Of a stretch of DNA of 64,000 bases, positions 53,638 to 63,102 are shown in pieces. Position numbers and translations under genes: made by a program. How positions within the stretch are numbered: the stretch's first letter is position 1; each line of letters begins with the position of its first letter. The stretch covers positions 2,931,501 through 2,995,500 of the forward strand of contig NZ_CP035490.1 of the NCBI RefSeq assembly GCF_004135205.1, written 5' to 3'. Under the pieces are notes generated by a model. That model worked only from the letters and a program-made list of their open reading frames with translations, ran no database searches and was not told the origin of the DNA. The stretch comes from Hahella sp. KA22 (GTDB taxonomy: Bacteria; Pseudomonadota; Gammaproteobacteria; Pseudomonadales; Oleiphilaceae).

Positions 53638-55421
53638 TTGCAATTTTTGATCCTTCTGGCGTCGTTAGAAGCGATGCGGAAACTTCTTTGGGTATGCTGA
53701 AACACAGAGGCCCGGACGCGCAGGGTTATAAGTTGTATAAAAATGATCGCCTGTTTCTGGGGCATGCGCGTCTCAAGATTATTGATCGCTCTCAGACGGC
53801 TAATCAGCCTTATATTTCACCCTGTGGCGAGTACACTATCATTTATAACGGTGAAATTTATAACTATCAGGAGATCCGGGACGAAATAGGTTTGCGCTGG
53901 AACTGGTCCACCCGCAGCGATACAGAAGTGTTATTAGCCGCCTGGTGTCTGTGGGGGGCTGACTGCCTTAAAAAACTGGTGGGGATGTTTGCTTTCGCCG
54001 TCTATGACAATACTGCGGGAAAGGTGTATTTAGCCCGTGACAGGTTTGGCATCAAGCCTTTCTACTTTTCAAGAAATATAGAAAGCGGTCAATGGATAGC
54101 CGCCAGTGAGATTCCACCCATTCTGTATACCCGGCGCTCCGCCAGCGAAAACCTTTCAACCATCAGGGACTATCTTGAATATGGTTTGTACGACCATACC
54201 CACCACACGTTTTTTCGTCACATTTATTCTGTTGGCGCCGGTGGACTGATAGAAATTGATCTGAGCACAGGAACATGGGCGGACAGTAAATGGTATCGCG
54301 TAACAGAGAATATTCCTGACTTGTCAAAAGCGACGGATGAGGAAATATATCAAACTGCATCCACGCTGATCGAGCAGGCTGTGAAGTCTAATCTCATCGC
54401 TGATGTTGACGTTGGGCTTAACGTTTCCGGCGGCGTTGATTCCTCAATGCTGGTGCGGATGGCTGTTGAACAATTAGGCGCGGCGCATCTTTTTACGCAG
54501 GATTATGAGGGATATTCGGAGTTACCCTGGGTAAATGAGATTTCCCAGGGAGGAGACTTGCATGTAGCGAGTTTAACTTCCGAGATGATTTACACATCCA
54601 TTCTGAAAACTACCCGCGACCAGGCTGAGCCGTTTGGCGGCGTCTCTGTATGTGGATACAACTTTACCTATGAGCTTGCCAGAAAGAATAACGTGACGGT
54701 GCTTTTGGATGGCAATGGCGTTGACGAAACATTTCTGGGCTATAAGCGATACCACCAGCAATACATACAGTCATCCTCTACTGATTCTGAATATCGCTCG
54801 CGAGAGCAGGAGTATTTCCTATTCTGGGGTGAGAAGTATAAGGCTGCGGCAGTCGGGGAGGCGATTGATGGTAGCAGGGGCGTCAGGCCTGAAGCCATCT
54901 CGCCCAGTCTTTTACATGAACCAGGATTGTCGTCATGCGTTCCAACCTATTTTGGCGATCCGGTAAAGCAAGCGGCGGCCGTAGACCTTCTGCACAACAA
55001 AATTCCAAGAGGCCTGAGGTTCAATGACCGGGTTTCCATGGCCCACTCAAGAGAGTTAAGGGTGCCTTTTCTGGACCATCGTTTGGTTGAGTTTGCCTTT
55101 GCGATTCCAACAGAAAAATTAATAGGAGGAAAAGGAACCAAACGAATATTCAGGGATATATTGGCGAAACGAGGCGGCGCTGAAGTCGCCTATTGTCCCA
55201 AGCGGTCGGTGCAATCGCCTCAGAGAGAGTGGATCGCCAAAGACTGGCGGCCCTGGATTGAAAATATTCTGGTTTCCGAGAGTTTTAGAAGCCGGAATTG
55301 GGTATGCCCTGATAAAGCCGGGCAGCTATACAACGCTTACCTGAATGGCGATCAGGATAACTCATTCTATATCTGGCAATGGCTTAATCTGGAGCTATGG
55401 GCCAGAGAGTATCTGGATTAG
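53625..55421 (+). CDS. AsnB-like glutamine amidotransferase, copy 2
   Basis: About 598 aa. The ATG at 53625 places Cys2 at the processed N-terminus (MCGLIAIF), which fixes the start over the longer frame at 53535. KHRGPDAQGY and PP-loop NVSGGVDSSMLVRMA (about 278-288) are intact; DGNGVDETFLGYKRY is the family's second ATP-site segment. It is only ~30% similar by eye to copy 1, so the two probably serve different substrates rather than being a recent duplication. Confidence 0.9.
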   Translation: MCGLIAIFDPSGVVRSDAETSLGMLKHRGPDAQGYKLYKNDRLFLGHARLKIIDRSQTANQPYISPCGEYTIIYNGEIYNYQEIRDEIGLRWNWSTRSDTEVLLAAWCLWGADCLKKLVGMFAFAVYDNTAGKVYLARDRFGIKPFYFSRNIESGQWIAASEIPPILYTRRSASENLSTIRDYLEYGLYDHTHHTFFRHIYSVGAGGLIEIDLSTGTWADSKWYRVTENIPDLSKATDEEIYQTASTLIEQAVKSNLIADVDVGLNVSGGVDSSMLVRMAVEQLGAAHLFTQDYEGYSELPWVNEISQGGDLHVASLTSEMIYTSILKTTRDQAEPFGGVSVCGYNFTYELARKNNVTVLLDGNGVDETFLGYKRYHQQYIQSSSTDSEYRSREQEYFLFWGEKYKAAAVGEAIDGSRGVRPEAISPSLLHEPGLSSCVPTYFGDPVKQAAAVDLLHNKIPRGLRFNDRVSMAHSRELRVPFLDHRLVEFAFAIPTEKLIGGKGTKRIFRDILAKRGGAEVAYCPKRSVQSPQREWIAKDWRPWIENILVSESFRSRNWVCPDKAGQLYNAYLNGDQDNSFYIWQWLNLELWAREYLD

Positions 55422-55430
55422 AAATACCCC

Positions 55431-56147
55431 ATGAAAACACTTGCGATTATTCCCGCGAGAGGCGGGTCCAAAGGGATACCAAGGAAAAATCTGGCTGATG
55501 TATGCGGAAAGCCTCTTATTCAGTTCTCCATTGAAACCGGAGCGGAGCTGGCTGCAATGGGGGCGATAACAAAGTGCATTGTCTCCACAGATGATAGAGA
55601 GATTGCAGGTGTGGCCAAGGCATTAGGCGCGGAAGTGCCCTTTATGAGGCCTGAGGCGGCGGCGACGGATACTGCAAAAGCCGTCAGCTATGTGCTGCAT
55701 GCGATTGATTTTTTCGAAAGTAAAGACGAGCCCTTTGATGCTGTGTTGCTGTTGCAGCCTACCAGCCCCCTCAGAAATGCGGAAGCAATTGGTGAGGCCA
55801 TTGAGTTGTTTGAGTGCAGCGACGCCGACTCGATGATTTCCTGTTATCAGGAGGATTACATAAACGAACTGGTGAGTTATGAACGCGCTGATAAAGGGAG
55901 GCTTATCCCCAAAAGCGCGATGCACAATCAGGGTGTTAGAAGGCAGGAAATAAAACCCATACTGGTGCGAAATGGAGCGCTGTATATGACCCGCGTTCCA
56001 TTCATTAAAAAACAACTAAAACTTGTTTGCGACAATCCTATGCTTATGGAAATGAGCAAATACGACTCGGTAGATATTGATACGGAAAGTGATCTGAAAC
56101 TTCTTAGAGCGATCATATCTTATGAAGATAGGAATACTGGAGCCTGA
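55431..56147 (+). CDS. neuA: nonulosonate (sialic/legionaminic) cytidylyltransferase
   Basis: 238 aa. CMP-sugar synthetase signature at the N-terminus: IIPARGGSKGIPRKNL, then LLQPTSPLRNAEAIGEAIELF and the divalent-metal region VDIDTESDLKLL. It activates a nine-carbon keto-sugar with CTP. It starts the NeuA-dehydrogenase-NeuB-NeuC block. Confidence 0.93.
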   Translation: MKTLAIIPARGGSKGIPRKNLADVCGKPLIQFSIETGAELAAMGAITKCIVSTDDREIAGVAKALGAEVPFMRPEAAATDTAKAVSYVLHAIDFFESKDEPFDAVLLLQPTSPLRNAEAIGEAIELFECSDADSMISCYQEDYINELVSYERADKGRLIPKSAMHNQGVRRQEIKPILVRNGALYMTRVPFIKKQLKLVCDNPMLMEMSKYDSVDIDTESDLKLLRAIISYEDRNTGA

Positions 56148-57072
56148 TAATTTCTGCCAGGAAGCAATGGGGCGCTTGGCGATGCTTGGAGAGGTTTGTC
56201 TCTATAGCGGCGCTTCCCTGGAGCGGTTTTTGGCTGCTGTAGATGTCATCTTCATACGACTTGCCCACCAGATCGACGCCGGCTTTTTAGCTAAAGCTCC
56301 AAAGTTACGTGTTATTTGCTCTCCTACCACTGGACACACTCACATTGATGAAACCGAGCTCAGTAAAAGGGGTATTAGACTGATCAGTTTGAGGGGCGAG
56401 GTCGAATTTCTGAAAACCATTCGAGCGACGCCAGAGCACACCTTTGGGCTGATTCTGGCGCTTCTGAGAAATTACAAATCTGCGGTTTTACAAGTATCTA
56501 ATGGCGTTTGGGATCGCGACAGGCTTAGAGGAGAAGAGCTGTTCGGTATGGCGGTCGGAATCATTGGAATGGGGCGGGTAGGGAGCCGTGTTGCGGAATA
56601 CTGTTCTGCGTTTGGAGCCCGGATTCACTATTTCGACATAAAAGATATCGTCGTGACGAACTCTTCCTGGCGCAGAGAAGCTGGCGTTCTACCCATGATC
56701 GCAAACTGCCGCGTGATCGTTCTCTGCGCTTCACATAAGAATGGCGAGCCTCCTTGTATTGGCGATGAAGAAATAGCCGCTTTGGCAGGGAAGTACTTTG
56801 TGAACACAGCCCGGGGTGAGCTGGTAAATGAAAACATTCTGGTTCAAGCGATTAATGATGGGGTGTTTGCCGGCGTCGCGCTGGATGTCGTCAGTCATGA
56901 GAACAACCCGGATAGTCTGAAGAAGTGGAGGGATATTTCGTATAGAAGCGATGTGCTGATAACGCCTCACATCGCGGGAGCAACGACAACTTCAATGGCG
57001 AAGACTGAACGCCATATTGTGCACCTTCTTCAGTCCTTCATAAAGGAAAATCATGAATATAAGCAACTATGA
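56122..57072 (+). CDS. D-2-hydroxyacid dehydrogenase within the nonulosonate block
   Basis: 316 aa. NAD motif GMGRVG (149-154) and the catalytic triad of the family: R231 (NTARGELVNE), E260 (SHENNP), H283 (TPHIAG). All are in place, so it should be active. The gene overlaps neuA by 26 nt and neuB by 20 nt, so it belongs to the block rather than having landed by chance. Which keto/hydroxy acid it acts on is unknown; this family is not part of the textbook sialic- or legionaminic-acid pathway. Confidence 0.88.
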   Translation: MKIGILEPDNFCQEAMGRLAMLGEVCLYSGASLERFLAAVDVIFIRLAHQIDAGFLAKAPKLRVICSPTTGHTHIDETELSKRGIRLISLRGEVEFLKTIRATPEHTFGLILALLRNYKSAVLQVSNGVWDRDRLRGEELFGMAVGIIGMGRVGSRVAEYCSAFGARIHYFDIKDIVVTNSSWRREAGVLPMIANCRVIVLCASHKNGEPPCIGDEEIAALAGKYFVNTARGELVNENILVQAINDGVFAGVALDVVSHENNPDSLKKWRDISYRSDVLITPHIAGATTTSMAKTERHIVHLLQSFIKENHEYKQL

Positions 57073-58081
57073 AGAACAAGGACGAACCTTCGTTATCGCT
57101 GAAATAGGACAGGCGCATGACGGCAGCATAGGCATTCTGCATTCGCTGATTGATGCGGCCGCCTCTACTGGGGCCGATGCAGTCAAGTTCCAGCTTCACA
57201 TTGCCGACGCAGAAAGCAGCCCGCTGGAGCCGTTCAGGAAAAAGTTTTCCTATGTAGACAACTCTCGCTATGAGTATTGGAAGCGTATGGAACTTTCCTT
57301 GGAGCAGTGGAGAGAGGTCAAACGGCACTGCGACTCCCTGGGCGTTGAATTTCTCGCCACGCCTTTCTCGAACGTTGCGGTTGACCTGCTGCAAGAGCTG
57401 GGAGTCAAGCGGTATAAGGTAGGGTCAGGAGATGTTCATAATCTGCTGCTTATAGACAAAATCATACGCACCGGCAGGGAGATTATTCTGTCTTCCGGAC
57501 TCAGCTCCATATCTGAGCTGGAAAGAACCGTGGAAGTCATAAAAGAGCATGGCGCTCCCTTCGCACTGCTGCAATGCACGACGCAGTATCCGACTAAACC
57601 TGAAAGTATCGGGCTTGCCTGGCTGAGGCGGTTTAAAGAACGTTTCGAATGTCCGGTTGGCCTGTCAGATCATTCAGGAACTTGCTATCCCGCCATCGGC
57701 GCTGTCGCTTTGGGAGCGTCCGTTGTGGAGGCTCACATTACGTTTGACCAGAACATGTTTGGCCCCGACGCCTGCGCGTCGATGAATATCCAAGAGTTCA
57801 AGAGGATGGTCGATGGCGTGCGCTGTATCGAGCAGGCCAGATCGGAAGGTGAAGGGAAAGAGATTGATGATGAAAAAGAAAAATTGAGGACTATGTTTGG
57901 TAAGTCTCTTGCTGTGAATAGAGATATTGAAGCAGGTGAGACTCTGACTTTTGCTGATTTGGAAGGTAAGAAACCATATGGCGCAGGTATTCCAGTGAAT
58001 AGCTTTCGCCAAGTAGTCGGCCGTAGTTTACGCCAATCGAAAAAAGCCTGGGACTTTATCGAGAAGGATGATTTGCTATGA
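57053..58081 (+). CDS. neuB: nonulosonate synthase (NeuB family)
   Basis: 342 aa. It condenses a 2-acetamido-hexose (ManNAc-type) with PEP. Motifs: IAEIGQAHDGSIGILHSLIDAAASTGADAVKFQ at the N-terminus, GVEFLATPFS, YKVGSGD, SSGLSS, and LLQCTTQYPTKPE. The C-terminal ~60 residues are the SAF/antifreeze-like domain (KSLAVNRDIEAGETLTFADL). Overlaps the next start by 4 nt. Confidence 0.94.
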   Translation: MNISNYEEQGRTFVIAEIGQAHDGSIGILHSLIDAAASTGADAVKFQLHIADAESSPLEPFRKKFSYVDNSRYEYWKRMELSLEQWREVKRHCDSLGVEFLATPFSNVAVDLLQELGVKRYKVGSGDVHNLLLIDKIIRTGREIILSSGLSSISELERTVEVIKEHGAPFALLQCTTQYPTKPESIGLAWLRRFKERFECPVGLSDHSGTCYPAIGAVALGASVVEAHITFDQNMFGPDACASMNIQEFKRMVDGVRCIEQARSEGEGKEIDDEKEKLRTMFGKSLAVNRDIEAGETLTFADLEGKKPYGAGIPVNSFRQVVGRSLRQSKKAWDFIEKDDLL

Positions 58082-59205
58082 AGAAAAAAATATGTGTGGT
58101 GGTCGCCAGCCGGGCCAACTATGGCCGGGTCAAGTCAGTTATGCGCGCCGTTCAGGAGTCTCCTGATTTAGAGCTGCAATTGATCGTTGGCGCTTCAACC
58201 TTGCTGGAGCGGTTTGGGAGGGCGATCGACGTCATAAAAGCCGACGGCTTTACCCCCTTGAGATCGATTTACTATGTCGTTGAAGGTGAGACGCTGTCTA
58301 CTCAGGCGAAGTCCACTGGCATGGGAATTGTGGAGTTGACGACGGCGTTCGAAGATCTCAAGCCAGATATGGTGGTAACGGTGGCGGATCGATTTGAAAC
58401 CATGGCGACAGCAGTTGCCGCGACCTATTTGAATATCCCCTTAGTGCACCTGCAAGGGGGAGAAGTGAGTGGGAATATCGACGACAGGGTGCGCCATGCC
58501 ATCACCAAGCTGGCGGATGTGCATTTCGTCGCGTCTGAAATGTCCGCCGAACGTGTTATCTCGATGGGGGAAAATCCCCGGTACGTATTTAACTATGGTT
58601 GCCCGGCGATAGATTTGCTTTGTGATATCGACTTATCGCTGGACCCTAGAGACATGAAAAAGTATCAGGGGGTCGGTAAGCCGGTAGATTGGAGCAAGCC
58701 TTACATCCTGATGTTGCAACATCCGGTTACGACCGCCTATGGGCACGGCTTTGAGCAAGTCAGTGAGACGCTTGAGGCGTTAAAGCTGGTGAAGGATATT
58801 CAGAAAATCGTGATGTGGCCGAATATCGACGCAGGCAGTGATCATGTCTCCAAAGGAATTCGACATTTCCGTGAAAATAACATGGATGCGCCTATCTTTT
58901 ACTTTAAGAACTTTCCGCCGGAAGACTACGCTCGCGTACTGAATAATGCGGTCTGCTGTGTCGGCAACTCCTCATCATTCATTCGGGAAGGCTCGTTCCT
59001 TGGCGCTCCGGTTGTTTTGGTTGGCGATAGACAACAAGGGAGGGAGCACGGAAATAACATAGCCTTCTCCAATTATGAAAGGAATCAGATATCAGATCTG
59101 ATCATGAAGCAGTTGGAGCATGGTAGATATAAGTCAGATAAACGATTTGGCGTGGGCAAAGCTGGATCAAGGATTGCGGAAGAGTTAACCAAATTGATTC
59201 TGTAA
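58078..59205 (+). CDS. neuC: hydrolysing UDP-sugar 2-epimerase (NeuC family)
   Basis: 375 aa. The opening VVASRANYGRVKSVMRAVQ and GGEVSGNIDDRVRHAITKLADVHFVASE are the NeuC/LegG form; the end FIREGSFLGAPVVLVGDRQQGRE binds UDP. It makes ManNAc (NeuC) or the 2,4-diacetamido mannose-type sugar (LegG) for NeuB. The three enzymes NeuC-NeuB-NeuA suffice for CMP-Neu5Ac; no clear 4,6-dehydratase for legionaminic acid is in the window. Confidence 0.92.
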   Translation: MKKKICVVVASRANYGRVKSVMRAVQESPDLELQLIVGASTLLERFGRAIDVIKADGFTPLRSIYYVVEGETLSTQAKSTGMGIVELTTAFEDLKPDMVVTVADRFETMATAVAATYLNIPLVHLQGGEVSGNIDDRVRHAITKLADVHFVASEMSAERVISMGENPRYVFNYGCPAIDLLCDIDLSLDPRDMKKYQGVGKPVDWSKPYILMLQHPVTTAYGHGFEQVSETLEALKLVKDIQKIVMWPNIDAGSDHVSKGIRHFRENNMDAPIFYFKNFPPEDYARVLNNAVCCVGNSSSFIREGSFLGAPVVLVGDRQQGREHGNNIAFSNYERNQISDLIMKQLEHGRYKSDKRFGVGKAGSRIAEELTKLIL

Positions 59206-59259
59206 GAGCGCTTAATTAAGGCGGCTTCAAAATATAAATAAAAGATATTGGAGCGAGAC

Positions 59260-60726
59260 ATGAAAAAAATAGCGCTTGTCAGTTACCCAGGTCAGTATTT
59301 TCTTGGGTTTGCAAAATCGCTGGAAGAAACAGGGTTCGAAGTCTATTGGATTTGTATTACAACGTCTGAATATCGCGTCATCACAGAACAACTGCGTATT
59401 CCAAGGTCCCGTGTATTGGACACTAATGCCGGGTTTCGCTACGGCATGTTTAATGAGAAAGAATGCCGGGACAACCTTGCTGCGATAGAGCAGTGCGGCT
59501 CACCCAAAATAAATAACATTATCCTGATGGACAGGATACTGAACAAAATCCGCCCGGATGATGCGCTCTGTTATATGGAGCATTTGCGACGGGTGATCAC
59601 GGACTTCTTGGCTAAGAACGAGATCAATCTGGTCAGTAGTGGAAGGGATACGGCATTACAGCTAATGACGATGATGGTCTGCCGTTCTTTGGATATTCCA
59701 TGGATTGTTCCAACTCGACTGCGGATTCCACTGAATACATATGGATTTTGCACAACGCATGAGACGGACACGCTTATCACGTTCAGGAAAAAATCAAAAG
59801 CCGACTATGATTGGGCGCATCGGGTTTTGCATGAATTCAAAGAAGCAAAGCAGCGGCCTGCGCTGAAAATATCCGCTCGAAGCCTGCGAGATACTGTAAA
59901 GCTACTTAAACCTCATGCTGCAGTGTTTGCTAACTTGCTTGACAGAAGTAAGCATGACAAAGGTAATAACTGGTCAAGATATACCCTTCCCAGGATTGTG
60001 ACGATGTACATGCGGAGAAGGGTGAACATGATTTTATTTAACTTGTTCAAGCCCTGGAGCGCGATCAACCTGGAACGCGAGTTTTATATCTATGCGTTAC
60101 ATACCCAGCCTGAATCTTCCATTGATGTGGCGGGGGCTTACTTTTCCGACCAGATTTCTCTCATTACGTTCGTGGCGAGGAGCATTCCGGTAGGTAGTGT
60201 GCTTCTGGTTAAAATTCATCCTACCGATATTGATGGGAAGTCACTGCGGTTCTATAGAAAAATCAGCCAAATACCGGGTGTTAAGCTCGTACATGACCAA
60301 TACGACTCACGTACTTTGATAGAAAGGGCGAAAATCGTCTTTACGCTTACTGGAACCATTGGTCATGAGGCTGGGTTGATGGGTAAGAAAGTAATCACTT
60401 TCGCCAATAACTATTATAACGATCTTCCTACTGTACGACTGTGCAAGTCGCCTACGGACTTACCTGAACTGATTCATGATCTCGATCACGAAGACCTCCC
60501 TCCTGAAGAATTGAAGACTCGAATCATCGAATTTTTGTCTGATTGCCGCAGCAAAGTGTTCGATGGGGAAGTAAATAGGATGTTTGGTGAAAACCCCCGA
60601 GCCTTAAGTGAAGATGACCTTGAGAACCTCAAAAAAGCGTATGCCGCCGTTTATGACTATTTCTATGAACCCTGCTCCCACTCTGTTTATGACGGGTCGT
60701 TAAAGCTAACGGGCAGTGGAGGCTGA
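59260..60726 (+). CDS. capsule polysaccharide transferase-like protein
   Basis: About 488 aa. The C-terminal half matches the capsule-synthesis transferase pattern (YALHTQPESSIDVAGAYFSDQ, VLLVKIHPTDIDG, TLTGTIGHEAGLMGKKVITFANNYY), related to KpsC/KpsS-type and CMP-sugar-using enzymes. The N-terminal half is not recognised beyond a Rossmann-like start (LVSYPGQYFLGFAKSLEE). GGAG before the ATG at 59260 sets the start rather than the TTG at 59248. Placed after the CMP-sugar genes, it is a candidate to use the CMP-nonulosonate. Confidence 0.72.
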   Translation: MKKIALVSYPGQYFLGFAKSLEETGFEVYWICITTSEYRVITEQLRIPRSRVLDTNAGFRYGMFNEKECRDNLAAIEQCGSPKINNIILMDRILNKIRPDDALCYMEHLRRVITDFLAKNEINLVSSGRDTALQLMTMMVCRSLDIPWIVPTRLRIPLNTYGFCTTHETDTLITFRKKSKADYDWAHRVLHEFKEAKQRPALKISARSLRDTVKLLKPHAAVFANLLDRSKHDKGNNWSRYTLPRIVTMYMRRRVNMILFNLFKPWSAINLEREFYIYALHTQPESSIDVAGAYFSDQISLITFVARSIPVGSVLLVKIHPTDIDGKSLRFYRKISQIPGVKLVHDQYDSRTLIERAKIVFTLTGTIGHEAGLMGKKVITFANNYYNDLPTVRLCKSPTDLPELIHDLDHEDLPPEELKTRIIEFLSDCRSKVFDGEVNRMFGENPRALSEDDLENLKKAYAAVYDYFYEPCSHSVYDGSLKLTGSGG

Positions 60727-60727
60727 T

Positions 60728-61288
60728 ATGCAGTGGAAGAGTTATTTAAATGGCGTTTGGAACAAAGTTCGCTATTTTCGAAGTGATGTCCAGATCTCAC
60801 CTTCGACCAGAGTGCCGCTTAATTGCAAAGTTAAGGCGAACCAAGGAGGACATATATACATTGGGCGGAACTGTGAGTTGCACAGTTATTCTATGATTCT
60901 TTCATATGGAGGAAGCATATACATAGGAGATAACTGCAGCCTTAACCCATTTTCAATCTTGTACGGCCATGGAGGTCTCAGAATAGGGACGGGAGTGCGG
61001 ATCGCCGCGCATGTGGTGGTTATCCCTGCAAACCATACACCTGGAGACGAAAGCACGCCTTTGTATAAAAAAGAGGTCTTCACCAAGGGGATAGAAATAG
61101 GCGATTACTCATGGCTTGGTGCGGGATGTAAGGTTTTGGACGGCGTTAAAATCGGTAAGCACGCAATTATTGGCGCTGGTAGCGTTGTTAACACAGATAT
61201 TCCTGATTATGCCGTTGCGGTTGGGGTTCCCGCCCGAGTGATTTCATCCAGTAAGACAACGCCCAGCGCAATCGCCAGCGCGTTTTGA
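60728..61288 (+). CDS. hexapeptide-repeat acyltransferase, copy 2
   Basis: About 186 aa. Left-handed beta-helix with repeated I/L-G-x-x-C/S turns (IYIGRNCELHSYSMILSYGG, IYIGDNCSLNPFSILYGHGG), and the catalytic-type His in PANHTPGD. GGAGG before the ATG at 60728. Close by eye to sialate/nonulosonate O-acetyltransferases; substrate not certain. Confidence 0.86.
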   Translation: MQWKSYLNGVWNKVRYFRSDVQISPSTRVPLNCKVKANQGGHIYIGRNCELHSYSMILSYGGSIYIGDNCSLNPFSILYGHGGLRIGTGVRIAAHVVVIPANHTPGDESTPLYKKEVFTKGIEIGDYSWLGAGCKVLDGVKIGKHAIIGAGSVVNTDIPDYAVAVGVPARVISSSKTTPSAIASAF

Positions 61289-61323
61289 GCACTATTAAAA
61301 ATTATCAGAGGAAGGTAACTGGA

Positions 61324-62175
61324 ATGCTAACCCTGCCTAAAGAGACCTCATTTGAATATGGAGAGGATTACCAAGCCTCTCAGGTTGATAAGCATAAAAA
61401 CAGAAAGGCGAACCATTGGCGTTCAAGGATAGAGCTGGCTCATCATCTGGTCGACAAATATGTACTGCCGAAGCTGAGTTATGAATCCAATAAGCAAATT
61501 CGCACTCTTGATGTCGGCTGTTCGGTGGGCACCATCGCGATAGAAATGGCGCTGAGAGGCTTCACCTCTGTGGGCGTTGATTTCGATGCATCCGCTCTTC
61601 GTATCGGTCATGATCTTGCTGAAGAAGAAGGGGTTTTGGTTGACTTCCAGTTATGTGATGTCGCGGAACTAGAACTTGCGGATGAGGAAAAATTTGATAT
61701 CGCGCTGTGCTTCGACATATTTGAACATTTACATGATGACGAGCTTGGCGCTCTGTTGCAGGGCATTCGTCGACAAATGCGTTCGGATGGGGCCCTCGTG
61801 TTCTACACTTTTCCTCTGCAGTATGACTATATTTTCTATAGTCGCGACTTTCTCACGTGGCCTTTGTGGCCCTTTAAGTGGATGTCTGAAAAGGCTTTCG
61901 AACGAATAACAAGAATGTATGCGCTTCTGTTGGATATTTTCCTGGTAGCCAAAACAGGGAAAATATATAAGGAAAGGATTCAAAAACTCTCCCATTGTAA
62001 CCCCAGTACTCAGAGCAGAATAGAGCTTATCCTGAGGAGAGCGGGATATGACGTTGAATTTATTGAAAGCTCAAATATTTATTCTTTCAATGAGAAAATA
62101 ATTAAAAGGTTTGGTAAGTATTCTGTAGCGCATAGAAATCTTTATGGCGTGGCAAGGCCTGTTAAGAAGAAATAA
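61324..62175 (+). CDS. SAM-dependent methyltransferase, copy 1
   Basis: About 283 aa. Class I motif I LDVGCSVGTIAIEMALRG (about 63-80 from this start), acidic VGVDFD, and DIALCFDIFEHLHDDEL. AGGAAGG 9 nt before the ATG at 61324 decides the start over a TTG at 61285 in the previous gene. C-terminal part (…FLTWPLWPFKWMSEK…) is aromatic, like sugar methyltransferases. Likely O-methylates the glycan. Confidence 0.83.
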   Translation: MLTLPKETSFEYGEDYQASQVDKHKNRKANHWRSRIELAHHLVDKYVLPKLSYESNKQIRTLDVGCSVGTIAIEMALRGFTSVGVDFDASALRIGHDLAEEEGVLVDFQLCDVAELELADEEKFDIALCFDIFEHLHDDELGALLQGIRRQMRSDGALVFYTFPLQYDYIFYSRDFLTWPLWPFKWMSEKAFERITRMYALLLDIFLVAKTGKIYKERIQKLSHCNPSTQSRIELILRRAGYDVEFIESSNIYSFNEKIIKRFGKYSVAHRNLYGVARPVKKK

Positions 62176-62199
62176 TAATTATTAATTGTGAGGCGGAAT

Positions 62200-63102
62200 A
62201 TGGAGAAATCAACCTCTTTATGGAATCTTAATGCGGACCATGGATTGGGATTTTTTGATAAGTTGAAATGGATGTTGCTTAATGCAGCCAATAACACTGT
62301 AGGGGGCGGCCCTGTTGACAAAGGGATCCACGTTTCCAACTTTGCAATAGATAATATTAGGGAAATTGAAACAGCTGAAGGCGTTTCGCCTGCGCGCAGG
62401 CTGTGTGATCTATTTTGGCATTCCATACCATTGAAAAGATGTACGGACTTTCTGGAACATCCTATTAACGCCGTCGAGATAGGATGTGGATCTGGAATAT
62501 ATGGAGAAATATTAAAAATACTTATAAAAGACGAGTTTTATTATAAAGGCGTTGATGTTTCAGATAATCCAATATGGTTTGAATATCGTGAAAAGTACGG
62601 GTTCAATTTCGTTCAAGCCTCATCGAATAATGTCTCCGGCTACCTGGACGATGAAAATTTTATCTTCACGCAAAGCGCACTTGAGCACTTTGATGAAGAT
62701 CTCACCTTTTTTCGGCAACTTGCCGATTATGTGAGTTCAAGAAAGTCTAATACCTACCAGGTTCATTTGATTCCGTCAGAAAGTTGCATTAGAACTTTTC
62801 CTTGGCATGGTGTGCGCCAATACTCGATACAGTCTATTTCAAAAATAACTAACCTGTTTGACGATAATGCTAGTAAGACTTTATATCGGCTTGGTTCGGA
62901 CCGCTGTAATAAATTGCATTTTGACTGGATCACGCTTCCTCGAATTTTAAGAAAGAGAGATCCGAGAAAGGAAAACCCTGAAGTTTATGAGCATGCGTTG
63001 GAAGAAGCGATTCGCCGGGATATGGCGTCGCCTGGCGGAACCACTTGTTTTTATGCGCTGGAGATCATGACAAAGGGCAATCATTGCGAGAAGGATTCAT
63101 GA
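62200..63102 (+). CDS. SAM-dependent methyltransferase, copy 2
   Basis: About 300 aa. Motif I AVEIGCGSGIYGEILKI (about 91-107), KGVDVSDN, and FTQSALEHFDEDLTFF. It differs greatly from copy 1. GAGGCGG before the ATG at 62200; the GTG at 62188 is the alternative. Its stop overlaps the next start (ATGA). Confidence 0.8.
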   Translation: MEKSTSLWNLNADHGLGFFDKLKWMLLNAANNTVGGGPVDKGIHVSNFAIDNIREIETAEGVSPARRLCDLFWHSIPLKRCTDFLEHPINAVEIGCGSGIYGEILKILIKDEFYYKGVDVSDNPIWFEYREKYGFNFVQASSNNVSGYLDDENFIFTQSALEHFDEDLTFFRQLADYVSSRKSNTYQVHLIPSESCIRTFPWHGVRQYSIQSISKITNLFDDNASKTLYRLGSDRCNKLHFDWITLPRILRKRDPRKENPEVYEHALEEAIRRDMASPGGTTCFYALEIMTKGNHCEKDS

